The notes under the pieces were generated by a model. It ran no database searches and was not told the DNA's origin. It worked only from the letters and a program-made list of their open reading frames with translations. Positions 24,277 through 34,989 of a stretch of DNA of 64,000 bases are shown here, piece after piece; position 1 is the stretch's first letter; each line of letters starts with the position of its first letter. Both the position numbers and the translations under genes were made by a program. Source of the DNA: Hofstenia miamia (lineage: Eukaryota > Xenacoelomorpha > Acoela > Hofsteniidae); the NCBI GenBank assembly GCA_900660155.1, contig CABFPE010000128.1, positions 1,001,385 to 1,065,384 on the forward strand, given 5' to 3'.

Positions 24277-24561
24277 ATGGCCACAAAATATTGTTGGAAA
24301 TTTGTAGAAAAGTGTATTGCTGTGGATGAAGCACCTGAAAAGATTCATGATTATTTATTAAAAATTCCAAAGTCAGAAATTGTCGCCCTGCAAGAGGATC
24401 ATTCTCTATCCAGTTTTGCTTACAGATTTTCAATAGTTTTAGAAAGGGAGATTTATTTCACCTTAATTGCCTATATATATATATCATTTCCCATATGTAA
24501 CCAAATTCATTGCTGCTATTTGATTGTAGACAAAACTTTTTTCATTCTGGAAGTTCGATGA
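24277..24561 (+). CDS. Candidate gene start, unknown protein
   Basis: An ATG preceded closely by an in-frame TGA opens a frame whose first 60 or so codons look coding: MATKYCWKFVEKCIAVDEAP, then EKIHDYLLKIPKSEIVALQE, then DHSLSSFAYRF. After about codon 64 it becomes low-complexity (IAYIYISF over an AT run) and probably is no longer exon. No clear donor was found at the change. A weak resemblance to the opening of DUF4240 proteins (a W.. ..E ..L..L...EI pattern) is noted but not relied on. An overlapping minus-strand frame is also open, which lowers confidence. Confidence 0.25.
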   Translation: MATKYCWKFVEKCIAVDEAPEKIHDYLLKIPKSEIVALQEDHSLSSFAYRFSIVLEREIYFTLIAYIYISFPICNQIHCCYLIVDKTFFILEVR

Positions 24562-24724
24562 AGGAAGGAGTAATCACGAATTTTACGTAAATTATAATCT
24601 AAATCACGTATGTTTGGCACAAAATGACTCAGTGGATTTTTTTGCCAAAGTCTAGTACAGCATGAATTTCGTCGATAACTTAGAGATTGATATTTGCTGA
24701 CAAGACATGCTGCTTCATATTTAA

Positions 24725-25795
24725 TTTGAAATTATCCGCAAAGCACGCTTTTGAATGCGTTCTAAATCCTTTGATTGTTCTTTATTTACTGAGTTGCTCC
24801 AAACGGGTGAACAGTACTCTACAATAGGGCGTATTAATGATGTGTAGATTTGGATTAGATGTGATGATGGAATACCAAAACTTTTAAGAATTTGGACGAA
24901 ATGCAATCTTTTGGCGGCTTTTTTAACCATGTGTATAATATTTTCTTCCCATGTGAGATTGTCTTGAACTACTAATCCAAGGAGTTTAGTTGATTGAATT
25001 CGCTGAATACTATCATCTGTTATTAGGCAAGGGAAAAATTGTAGTTTTCTTTGATTTCATTAGATTAAGTTGTATAAGCGATTTGCTGGCCCAGTTTTCC
25101 ACTCTGTGAACTAAACACTCAGATTCTGAAGGAGTATCACACGAACAAACTTCCCAGACTGTCAGATCATCCACAATTTTGACTCTGTTGGGCCAAAATC
25201 TAATTAAAGAGTTACCGTATTTACCCGTGTATATGCCGCACCTTTTCCACGAAAAATTGCTCCCAAAGCGGGGGTGCGGCTTATCTACGGAAACACTTGA
25301 AAAACATCTCGCGAAGATACCTAACTTGCACATATATTGTAAACTAAATGAAGAATTTATGGATTTTAAAATGAACTCTTAGTTATTATTGAAGATACGT
25401 CAGTACTTTACTTGTTACAGTTATTAAATTATTAAATACACGAATCAAACTTAAAATTTCATTTCAAAGTTGTAAGAAATATATGAATAATGTAAATAAA
25501 TATGTTTCATTGATTCAGTGCTTGTGGATTTCTATTTTTCTCAAAAAAACTTCTTTTCCTGAAAATCTTCTCCTAAACTCGGGGTGCGGCTTATCTACTG
25601 ATGCGGCTTATACACGGGTAAATACGGTAACAAAAAGTATAAAAAGCCAAGGTCCCTTGAGGTACTCCTGCATACAACGTATTCCACAATGAAAGTGTTC
25701 TGCAAGGTATTAATATGTATTGCCCAGCACTTTCCAATTGATTTCTTCTTGAGTAAATGGAATTTTGTCTTGCAGTACACGCATTGAAGCAGTTC
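24725..25795 (-). mobile_element. APE-type LINE fragment split by a MITE
   Basis: The minus strand encodes the last part of a LINE reverse transcriptase. On the high-coordinate side lies NTLYAGVPQGT followed by LGFLYFL (motif B). After the interruption come FWPNRVKIVDDLTVWEV (catalytic VDD, about 25150-25200), ENWASKSLIQLNLMKSKK, then KKAAKRLHFVQILKSFGIP, IYTSLIRPIVEYCSPVW and LERIQKRALRII. The order and wording are those of Jockey/CR1-group LINEs; a relative lies at 56600-58340. The 5' part is missing and the frame is broken. A MITE at 25215-25627 sits between motif B and the catalytic motif. Confidence 0.88.
25215..25627. mobile_element. MITE with CCGTATTTACCCG ends, TA target
   Basis: A 413-bp element. 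The ends CCGTATTTACCCGTGTATA (left) and TATACACGGGTAAATACGG (right) are inverted repeats, and TA flanks both sides (25213-25214, 25628-25629). GGTGCGGCTTATCTAC occurs near both ends in the same orientation. It has no transposase. TA target and length suggest a Tc1/mariner-type non-autonomous element. It interrupts a LINE, so it is younger than that LINE insertion. Confidence 0.88.
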
Positions 25796-26258
25796 ACCTT
25801 CGTTTGAAATTACGGATTTACAAGTATAGCAGGTTGTGTCATGAGTGTTACTTGAATTATTTGTTGTTCAAAGTTAAATAAGCTATTCAAATTTCAAACG
25901 GATTGTTATTAGTTTGAGAGTTGTGATCTTTTAAAATTGTTTAGAGAAATCATGAATTTTTTAAACAATTCTTAATAAATTTAAGGCTAAGACAATGGAA
26001 TGGCCATTTACAGTTACTAAATTTTAGTTTCACAAATATGTTGCTGAATATCTGAACAAAATAACTGCAGAGCTTTGTTCAAAAATATAATTTAGAAAGA
26101 GGAAAAATTTCATTTTCCATTTTAAATATTGTGCTTACATGTATATGTATATTCAAAACAGTAGTGACACAAAAAAGAGAGTTATTTTCAAATTGTGCTC
26201 ATGTTTTATAATAAATTATTTGTGACATTCCTATATAAAGATATCATATAAACTCTCC

Positions 26259-26283
26259 ATGGGTTTAAAGAAGAAAGCAAAAG
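26259..26283 (+). CDS. Candidate first coding exon (MGLKKKAK)
   Basis: ATG in a fair start context (CTCTCCATGG) opens eight codons, MGLKKKAK, and reaches a donor AAAAG-GTAATT. A TATAAAG lies at about 26234. No convincing next exon was found, so this remains a weak suggestion based on start-and-donor spacing only. Confidence 0.18.
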
Positions 26284-26626
26284 GTAATTAATTGTTAATA
26301 TGCTTAAAGATGAGAAATGATTCAAAAATGGTGCTTCAAAAAAAATGAATTAAGTCTTCTTATTTTGCACACAGAGATATGTTTGTGCCTATATAGTAAG
26401 TGTTAATGATACACATAACTTTCCTGATAACTCTATTTCAGTTGAATTATTTTTTCTAATTGAATTTGAAATAACTTCAAAATAATAAAGTAAGCAGTAC
26501 TAATTTTATTTAAGTAAAATCCGTTTGCATTTAAAACGAAGTTTTACAAATTGGGCTGAGTTTGGTAATCACTTTTTTATAATTGTTCAAAAGTTAGCAA
26601 ACAAAGAATTCTAAAATTTTATAATG

Positions 26627-26966
26627 TCACCATTTTCTATAATTGAGGTCTTGCAAATGCTTGCAATAGAGTACTATTTTCAGGATACTGTTGCAATTGA
26701 ACTTAAGCATGAAATAACAGAATAAATTGTTATTAAACTATAAAATTTCAATGCTTAGTATGACCACCATTAGGTGTAAGTAAAGAAGGTATAGTTTTGT
26801 AGTGGCACCTATCAAAGCCATGACAATTCTTACCATTATGATTACTTCTTCTTCATTAACAAAAAACTTATTGGAATCATATATAAGTTCATATTCACTA
26901 TTAATAATTGCAATATGCGTCCAGGCATTCTCTTTTGTATTCACATCAAGGTTGTAAGCAGACCAA
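26627..26966 (-). CDS. Candidate host exons on the minus strand, unknown protein
   Basis: The exon at 26834-26966 (133 bases) follows CATACAACTAAG on the minus strand and ends at a strong donor, ATG-GTAAGA. It reads WSAYNLDVNTKENAWTHIAI then INSEYELIYDSNKFFVNEEE, clearly protein-like. It leaves the exon in phase 0. After a 96-base intron ending AAATTTTATAG, 26627-26737 continues in phase 0 with FNNNLFCYFMLKFNCNSILK, KIVLYCKHLQDLNY and a TGA stop; a donor-like GTGACA near 26630 is an alternative end. The AWTHIAI segment faintly recalls jelly-roll lectin-like folds (W-x-H-I/V), but this is not enough to name it. Upstream exons are not identified. Confidence 0.4.
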
Positions 26967-27284
26967 CTTAGTTGTATGTGCAAGATTGCAGAGTTGTAGA
27001 ATTTGTACAAAGCTCTTTACATATTCACTCTTAATTATAAAGGAAAGTTGCTAAAAATAATTCACCATATTTTGAGTTTGCTGAAGAGAGATTGTGGAAG
27101 TTGAAGAACTTTGAAATAGTCGCGGAAATAGTTGGAGTATTAGACGCAGTAAATCATAAGCAAATAAGAGATACTTGGATGAGTTGGTATTAAAAATAGA
27201 AAAATGTTTTGATTTTCTGAGATTCCAAATTTGTATCTAATAATAATAGTAATAATAATAACTCAACAAGCAAAAAACAGTAAA

Positions 27285-27790
27285 CTTTATCAATATGCAG
27301 ATCATCCATGTTTTATGAGAACTGATATTAATGCCTTTAATGCAATTAAAATCTTTCAAAGTGACTTCAAAAATTTACAAAGCATTTCTCAAAAAATATA
27401 TAGAAAGTAAATATTGAAAAACACAGTTTATAATATTCTCGCCTGAAACATTTAGAAATCTCCCAAAAAAGATAGAACTTAACATAGATAGTGTAACAAT
27501 GAAACAAAACGATTCAATCAATTATTTAGGTGTTGAAATCGACAATGAATTAAATTTCGAACAATTCTTATTGACTTCTGGGTTTAAGTGTAGTTATAAT
27601 CTTTGAAATATCCAAATACATATCACAAAAAAATTCTTAAATGCACTCTGCATATCTCCGTTTCAATACTGCTAACTTTTATTTACAAAACATCACATCA
27701 GTCTGTCTAAGACTGTCAATTGGTTCCTTAAACTACAATTTGCGCAAAGGCATGATAATGCATACGAAAGTAAACCTAAACATCGATTGA
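27285..27790 (+). mobile_element. LINE reverse transcriptase fragment, plus strand
   Basis: A decayed plus-strand piece. YQYADHPCFM at about 27290 corresponds to the QYADDTCF catalytic motif. FQSDFKNLQSISQ follows, then SVTMKQNDSINYLGVEIDNE at about 27493-27550 (the YLGVxID motif). This is the palm/thumb end of a Jockey/CR1-type LINE. Multiple stops and frame changes are present. It abuts the Ty3 fossil. Confidence 0.7.
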
Positions 27791-28970
27791 TACGTAAACT
27801 TGCTAAGAACCCAAGCAAAGCGTTATAACTTCGGACAACTGGAAGACAGATTTATAGAAAACAGGAGTATATTCTTGGTACAAGATATACGTCTTCAGGA
27901 AAGACTTTTAAAGGAACCTAACATTAATCTTCACAAAACAACTCAGTTCTGCCGTGCGGCTAAAGAACCCACTGAGCACTTAGAACAATTAAAAACGACG
28001 AAAAAGATATCAACATCAAACAGGAGATTGATGCAATTCAAAGACGTAAAAATCAATACCTCTTCAGCAGTTTGAATGTAGATAATGCGGTAGAAAAAAC
28101 GCACCCCGAAACTGTTCTGCATTTGGAAAAATTTGCCCTAAATGTGGCAAGTCAAACATTTTGCAATTAAGTGACGAGCCCACCTTCAGAGAAATTCATA
28201 TGGGTACAACAAAGATAGAGAGTTAGACCATCTAGATGAACAAGAAAAGACTACAAGTGGAAGTGAATCAAACTATGAATGTGATGCGATTCATTCGTTT
28301 AGGACAAAAACTTCTAAGAAAAAGGACATTACAACTACAATTTTGATTCAAAAATTATCCACTTAATATCAAAGTCGACACGGGAGCTCAGTGTAATGTA
28401 GTACCACAAAAACTTCTTAAAGAAATTAAGTTAAAGACAAAAAGAACATTTCAAATATATCCATCAAATGGCAAGTTTACTGGTTATGGAGGTCAAAACA
28501 TTCCAATTAGTGCTGAAGTAAAATTGCCAATTATTATTGGAAGAAATAGGCTCAAGTTCTTAACAAAATTCTTAGTTTTACCTACAGACAGTAAAGCCAT
28601 CCTAGGTCTGGAAACATTAATGAAATCAGGAATACTAGGTGTTCGGTTTAATAACTCAGAAAGCAACAAAATACATTCAATCAAAACTTCAAGTGGCACC
28701 CAACCTTTTCGGATTCGGCCCGGAAAGCAATAAGTATGCAAAGTACACCCGGGCCAATACGAGATATTTTATCTAACTTGCTAAAAGAGTATGAGGATGT
28801 TATCTCTGGTTATGGCAGAGTTGTAGATATTTATGAGATAACATTGTATCCATCACCCATCAAGAAGATACCCTCTTTCATTGATACCTAGACTTAAAAC
28901 CAAATTATAAGAGCTCCAAGAAGCTGGGATTATCTCAAAAGTAGATGAAGCAACGTCATGGATCTAAATT

Positions 28971-29246
28971 ATGGTTGTTGTAGAGAAATCAAACGGTGAT
29001 TTAAGACTAACATTTGACAATAAGACTCTAAATCGGCAGATCAATCGCGAATACCATTATCCACCATCTAACGCCAGGCATAGAGAATTCTTCATTGGGA
29101 AACGCTATTTTACAGTGGTAGACTTATCCAATTGCTACTCGCACATTCCTCTCACAAAACAATCAGCTTTACTATGCACATTTAATACTTCCTTTGGTCT
29201 GTATTGCTGGAACAGATTACATGTTTGGATTGGCCTCAGCATCTGA
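28971..29246 (+). pseudogene. Part of the Ty3 fossil: reverse transcriptase fragment
   Basis: Contains KSNGDLRLTFDNKTLNRQI and FTVVDLSNCYSHIPL, the early motifs of a Ty3-type reverse transcriptase, including the aspartate of motif A. It belongs to a broken element. Confidence 0.85.
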
Positions 29247-29607
29247 CAAGTCGCAAAGTATGATCGATAAAGAATTCGGAAGTATTTAGAACGTCATATC
29301 TATACAGGACGACATTTATATTGCAACATGCTACGAAAGAAGAGCATGTTGAAACACTTAAAGCAATATTAAAACACGCAAAGAAATATCAAATTCAATA
29401 AACGAAAAATCCTGTTAATGAAAAGTACAGTTAAGTACATGGGATTTCTTATAAGTGATCGCGGGTTTCATCTTGAATAAACAAAGATTGAAGTAAAGTA
29501 TGAAAAACCAAGTGACAAGCAATCTCTACAAAGACTTCTGGGTATGATAAACTATTTTTGTATAATTTGTACTAAATTACGCAGAAATAACTATTCCTTT
29601 AAGACAC

Positions 29608-30075
29608 TTGTTAAAGAAAGGTTCACCTTTTTCATGGGATCAACATCAGGAAAGTGCCATTCATCGCTTGATCGAACATTTAACGTCAGACCCAGTTCTA
29701 ACGCATTTTGATAATAAGTTCCCTGTAACTATACAAACTGATGCGTCAACGTCAGCTATTGGAGCATGTCTAATCCAGGAAAACAAACCAGTAGTCTATG
29801 CAGCAAAATCAATTACCAAACCCGAAGAAAACTAATCTCAAATAGAAAAGAAATTATTAGCTATTACTTATCCATGACAAATTTCCATCAATACACGTAC
29901 GGAAGATCTGTAACCGTTGAGTCTGACCACAAACCGCTTGAGAGTTTGCCACACAAGTCAATATCAACATGTCCTCCGAGAGTTCAACGGCTTTTTCTAG
30001 TACTCCAAAAGTACCCGTCAATGCAAATCCAATATAAACCAAGAAAACAGATGTTTCTTGCTGACACACTATCAA
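29608..30075 (+). pseudogene. Part of the Ty3 fossil: RNase H region
   Basis: Contains FSWDQHQESAIHRL and TIQTDASTSAIGACLIQ (the TDAS start of the RNase H domain), followed by the VESDHKPLE segment. Fossil, broken. Confidence 0.85.
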
Positions 30076-30229
30076 GACTTAAACTGCCGCTCAAAGAAAC
30101 AAGTGATCTTAACAGAAAATTACAGATAGCAGTGCATTCCATTAATACATCAGAAAATCTTAATCTCAAGTTAATTTGCAAAGTATTGTCAAATGATTTT
30201 GATTCATTTATTGTGATGAGGTATATTAG

Positions 30230-30530
30230 AACAATATGGCCTAATCGAAAACTTCTTACCTCAAATGAACAGAAGAACTTGGAGAAAATTAAACACAAGC
30301 TGCACATCAAAGACGACATCTTCATGCGTAGTTTCAGTGTTTATATATCAATACCATGCCGCCAACAAGTGATTGAAGCTGTACATGGGGCACACGCGGG
30401 TATAATAAAACGAAGAAGTTTGCAAGGCAGTTTGTATGGTGGCCGCCAATATCTACTGAAATAGAAACTTTCGTAACAAAATGCTCTACATGTAAAATGC
30501 ACCAAGGTCAAAATCAGATGGAACTACTAG
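30230..30530 (+). pseudogene. Part of the Ty3 fossil: integrase zinc-binding region
   Basis: Contains VIEAVHGAHAGIIK and CSTCKMHQGQ, the HxxxH and CxxC halves of the integrase N-terminal zinc domain. The catalytic core is not seen downstream. Confidence 0.8.
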
Positions 30531-30754
30531 TACACTGTAACTTTACTGTTCTTAATAAAATATTAGTTAACTTTATCTTACAGTACCAATTAAAATTTAA
30601 GTGCTATAAGATTTTATTCAACAAAAAGTAGGCCTGCAAAAGGCGAGCGGCAACATCTAATCAACCTATGCCAATGTAATATGAGTTTCTCAAGGAACAG
30701 TACTTTGTATACTATTAATTTCTTATTAAATTATGATATAGAGCAAATTCTAGA

Positions 30755-30927
30755 ACACTCTGATGCTCATATGACGCGCATTTTGCTACAGGGACAAATT
30801 CGTCTCATTGTAAAAATAAACTTCAAAGGGATGCGAATAATGTTCTGGAATATCTTATGAACAGCTACCTAAAAATATACACCAATGTGACATCATTTGG
30901 CATATTTTTCAACGATGATTATCCACG
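30755..30927 (-). repeat. Dispersed repeat, inverted copy
   Basis: Reverse-complement partner of 23757-23930. Similarity fades beyond about 30755 and 30927. The copies lie about 7 kb apart. Confidence 0.75.
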
Positions 30928-31039
30928 GTCCACCTACATCAAAATTCCAGATGTTTGAATTGAAAATTGTGAAATAGATATTAACACAATATTCGAAATC
31001 TTTATGAATAAGAAAATACAAAAGTCGAAATTTTTTGTA

Positions 31040-31290
31040 TTTGTACTTAAAAAAATACTTAGAGAACGAAGTACTGTATCACTTCTTCCTATCTCATTTT
31101 AACTACTGTGATGTACTTCTTCTGCCCGTAAATTCTCAACAGAAAAATCAAAATCTTAGAACCCAAGGAGCACATCAAAATTCAATTTACATTCAGCAAA
31201 ATAGCTTCAAAGGAAACTCTAAGGAATCAGATTTGCCTGAAAAGAAGTTATGTCAAAGCAAACAGACAATAAATGCCTTTCCATAACTCA
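31040..31290 (+). mobile_element. LINE 3' coding fragment, plus strand
   Basis: FFLSHFNYCDVLLLP at about 31083-31127 matches the L(I/V)xSHxNYCDVV segment near the C-terminus of Jockey/CR1-group LINE reverse transcriptases. Flanking residues are degraded. Confidence 0.55.
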
Positions 31291-31299
31291 AAATATAAC

Positions 31300-33630
31300 C
31301 AGGTTTTGGAAACATTCGTTTGGAATCAAATCAGCAATTTATTGGGTAATATAATCATAGAATTAAGGAATTAATGAAATAAAAACACAATATGCAAGAA
31401 GTCTCTTGCAGTAAATTTGATTTGTAAATTGCTTTTTAGTTCGTTTAAAACACTGTCTATTCTAGATTGATTTTTTCGGCGTAAAACTAAAGTAGGATTT
31501 ACCAGCATAAGAATATAATAATCCATGTGCAATATGACCCTTGGGTATTACTGTACATGTATTTACATGTTCGCTTATATTAACATAAATTCATTATCAC
31601 ATGTGGATATTTGTCTAGACTACACCCACGTAATTTTTTTAATTTAAGAAACACATTAACTGCCAGTCAAGCCTAACAATAATTAATGTAAAATCTTCGT
31701 ACCGCCTATATGTGTGGTTATCTAGGTACCATCATTTAGTTACAATCAGTGAAATTCTATTTAGCAAAAATCTTCAAATTCATCAATGCGTTTCCAGAAA
31801 ATTAGTGATTTGTTAAAAACAATAAAATTATTTTTTGGTCTTTGTTGACATTTTTTCGATGTTCAAGAATTAAAAAAAATTCCATTTTTGTAAAAATAAA
31901 AAAGAATATTAAAAAGTTTGATGAAAATGATCTCAACGATTATGTCGTTGTTATATTTAGAAAGATCTTTTATTTTTAGTTTAGTTTCACTGAGCGAAAA
32001 GCATATATATAAATTACTAGAAACATTTCTCAAATATCAGGGAACTACTTTTCTATAATATCAATTTCAGTTTTTTCAAAAATTTACACATTTCCTGCTT
32101 TTAGCGACTTCAAATGTTTCTATTTATCTCAATTTTCATTTATTTCAAATTCTATAGAATTACATAAATAACGCGTCTAAAAAAGAAAAGGTCAAATCCC
32201 TTCCCTCAAAATAGCTTTATGAAGTTCAGCCTTGTTGACTTTTCTTGTTAAGATTAGTAGTCAATAAATTATGTGATGTGCAGATTGCATTTTAAATGTA
32301 ACTTGTGTAAAGTTAGCTAATTTAAAAAATTCTATAACAGACGTTCATTCGTTAGCAGGTGCAGGAAAAGCCGTAGATAAATTCTCTTGTCCGATCATAT
32401 AAATTGAAGTACGTTATCATTGATATTGATGATAGTAAGCTGTAATTTAAATAAAAAACCAAGTCTCTTTCTAATTAATTGAATCAATTGAACGTCAATT
32501 CTAATGATAACGAATATGATTAGCTAATGCTGCCCATTGAATTCATAATTATAAACACTTTTTCTCATGCATGTTGAGAAAATTAATTCGCTAAATTGTT
32601 TTAATCAGATTTCATATTTCTTTCGCTATTTCGATCAATTCAATTTGTTTCTCATTACATCTTTCCGACATCCACTGATAAGATTTTTGTCGTGGAATAT
32701 GAACTGTTTCGCAAGTTTATACTTATTCAAGTTCATATATTCTTGATACATTTGGTCTTTTTTACAGCATTGATTTTTTTCCGCTTTAGTAATATATATT
32801 TGAAGCACATATCAGTGGCAAGAATAATCCATCCTGCCACTGTCATGAATTGACATCTGATTTCTTAGATCTTTGTATAATCAAGCATAATTATTATTGA
32901 AATGTACATATGTCACACTTAATTTTCAAAGATATAAGCAAATATTTGAATTTGGGTTTTCACAATTGTTGAAAGTTTTATAATTATCTCAGTTCTAAGC
33001 ATTGTTTCATTTAGACCATTTTAGGGGGGAATGTTCCCCGTCTAAGAAAATTATCCCCCCAATATTTCAGTCTCATGACGTCTCAAAATTTCACTTGAAT
33101 GTTGATACACCTGTGCCTTAATAAATCTACAAAATGTGGGATGAAATTTCAATTTCCAACAAAAATCCATAAACAATTGTAATAGGGCTACAGTGATATT
33201 AGTTATATTTAAATAATATTCCGATATTAGTTAAAAGTTGTTCAATGAATTTTTGGACATATCTATTTGACAATGACGTTTTGCAAACTAATCAATTAGC
33301 AAAATTCAATTTGATGCAAAGAATTTCTCATTGAGATTTCCACAGAATATTGCGCACTGTGTAAATATTGGGTTATCATTATTTTTTCTCCTGAGAGCAT
33401 TCATTCAATAAACTTACAATTTTGCCATGGTGTGACAATCTTTTAACAATGTATTTATGTAAGTAATCATTTTACTCATGATCTCCTTTCTATAGGTCTT
33501 AAATTGCATTTATGACTCCCTTTAATAAAAATACTAGATATTTATCAGCTACATATTTATTCAATAAACCCTTTTTGAAACACCTTAATTTTGGTGGAAA
33601 AACCTCTAGTCAATGTAACTTACAATAATT
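31300..33630. other. AT-rich stretch, no supported gene
   Basis: No open frame with recognisable motifs and no clear repeat was found. Confidence 0.5.
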
Positions 33631-33639
33631 GGCAAGATC

Positions 33640-34960
33640 TTGGAAATTCTTTGAGTATGCAGATCAAAATGAGATTACCAAATCAGCAAATTCGAAGAGG
33701 GCTTTAAAGAAGACGAAGAACTAGAAGGCACACGACATTGGTGAGACATCTAAGTATTTGTTGAACAAGTCCATGGCTCTTAATGAGATACTAGCAGTAG
33801 CATTAAAAGAGTGTGTGGTGAGTAGATGTCTAGAAAGGTTAGTAGTGGGTAGGACATTCTTGATACAGAAACACTCATAAAATGGAAGTGAGGCAAACAA
33901 ATTTAGACCGAATAACATATTTGATGTAAATTTCACTGACTTCAATTAGACCGAAGTCGAAGTGTTACATTGGGAAAAACTGATTGATCCCAGAAGAACA
34001 GAAATGATATAGGTCAAAGAGTAAGCGATTTAAATATCAGTTGCTCATAGACTAAGCAATGGTGGAGAATTGTAAGATAAGGAAACAATCTTTGGCATCG
34101 TTTTACTACAGAAAAGCATATCACAGCACGCCAGTTAGGTAGGTACTACGAGCACTAGTGGTCAATTGAACTACACATAAGTGGGTTAAATTCCTAGAGA
34201 AGGCAATGGCAAAGTGTCGATTGAGATAGGTGGTTACTGTCTGAAACTAAACATGGCATATTCCTCGAAGTCAAGCAAGCACCATAAATATTGGTAAAGT
34301 CGCGATTCACTTACAGTACATGGATTACTTGAAGATATATGATGTTTGAAGGTTAATGTTTCAGAAGCAAGTGAAAACATTGGGGAAGTAGGTAGCTAGC
34401 CATTACTAGAGCTTTGCTTAGGTAATTGTGCAAAATTCACATTGATTAGAAGCAAGTCTGTAGAAGAGGAAAGCTTGAGCACCAACAGTGGGCAAAATTT
34501 AAATTCAAGGAGGGGTACACTTACTTGGATTTATAATAGAAAACAATGAATGCAAGACTGAGAAAAGTATACAGGAAGAAATTAAAAGGACTACTACGCC
34601 AACATGGAGTGGAAAGAATAGCATTAAAACAATCAATACGCGTGACGTCATTATTGAGATAATCGGTAGGAGTAATAATAAACTGAGGGAGTTCGATAAG
34701 GATACCAGGAAGTCATTACCAGCCAAATATCATTCAAAATAAATTGAGACATTGATAGATTATACATGCCAAAGCCGCAAAAAACTGTAGACGTTGAAAA
34801 AGATTAGAAAATGAAAATCCATATCAACTACAGGCAGAGGAAATAGAGAAATTGTGGATGTAGACGAGAGTTGAAATAGTCCGATAGTACTTGATACACT
34901 AGGTGTTGTAAGCAAGAAGCATAGGGAAGGGCGATAGTTCTGAAATCAGCTATGTAGGCA
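33640..34960 (+). mobile_element. Decayed LINE resembling the R2/R4 (RLE) group
   Basis: The frame is shattered, but plus-strand motifs stand in the order of an R2/R4/Dong-like reverse transcriptase. CVVSRCLERLVVGRTFLIQK and NKFRPNN correspond to the GRTxLI...NYRPI motifs, at about 33810-33920. LIPEEQK and YQLLID, then SLASFYYRKAYHSTP (motif A, about 33980-34130), follow. IHLQYMDYLKIYD (degenerate catalytic motif, about 34308-34346) and FTLIRSKSVEEESL come next. GYTYLGFIIENNECKTEKSI (about 34514-34573), then IKTINTRDVIIEIIGRSNNK and LREFDKDTRKSL close the domain. The region is also less AT-rich than its surroundings. Several frame changes are present. The endonuclease part was not found. Confidence 0.72.
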
Positions 34961-34989
34961 GCCTAAGGAAGGCTCTTAGGCTGCTTGGG

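Larger units (their letters stand above)
27800..30530 (+). mobile_element. Ty3/gypsy LTR retrotransposon fossil, internal region
   Basis: A broken copy with its parts in the usual Ty3 order on the plus strand. It has a gag C-terminus (LQERLLKEP motif), a trace of a CxxC zinc knuckle near 28130 and an aspartic protease with DTGAQCNVVP. A reverse transcriptase fragment, RNase H and the zinc-binding start of the integrase follow. No long terminal repeats were recognised on either side, so both ends appear lost. It carries several interruptions and is inactive. Its age is hard to judge; the protein motifs remain readable. It lies between two unrelated LINE fragments. Confidence 0.9.
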
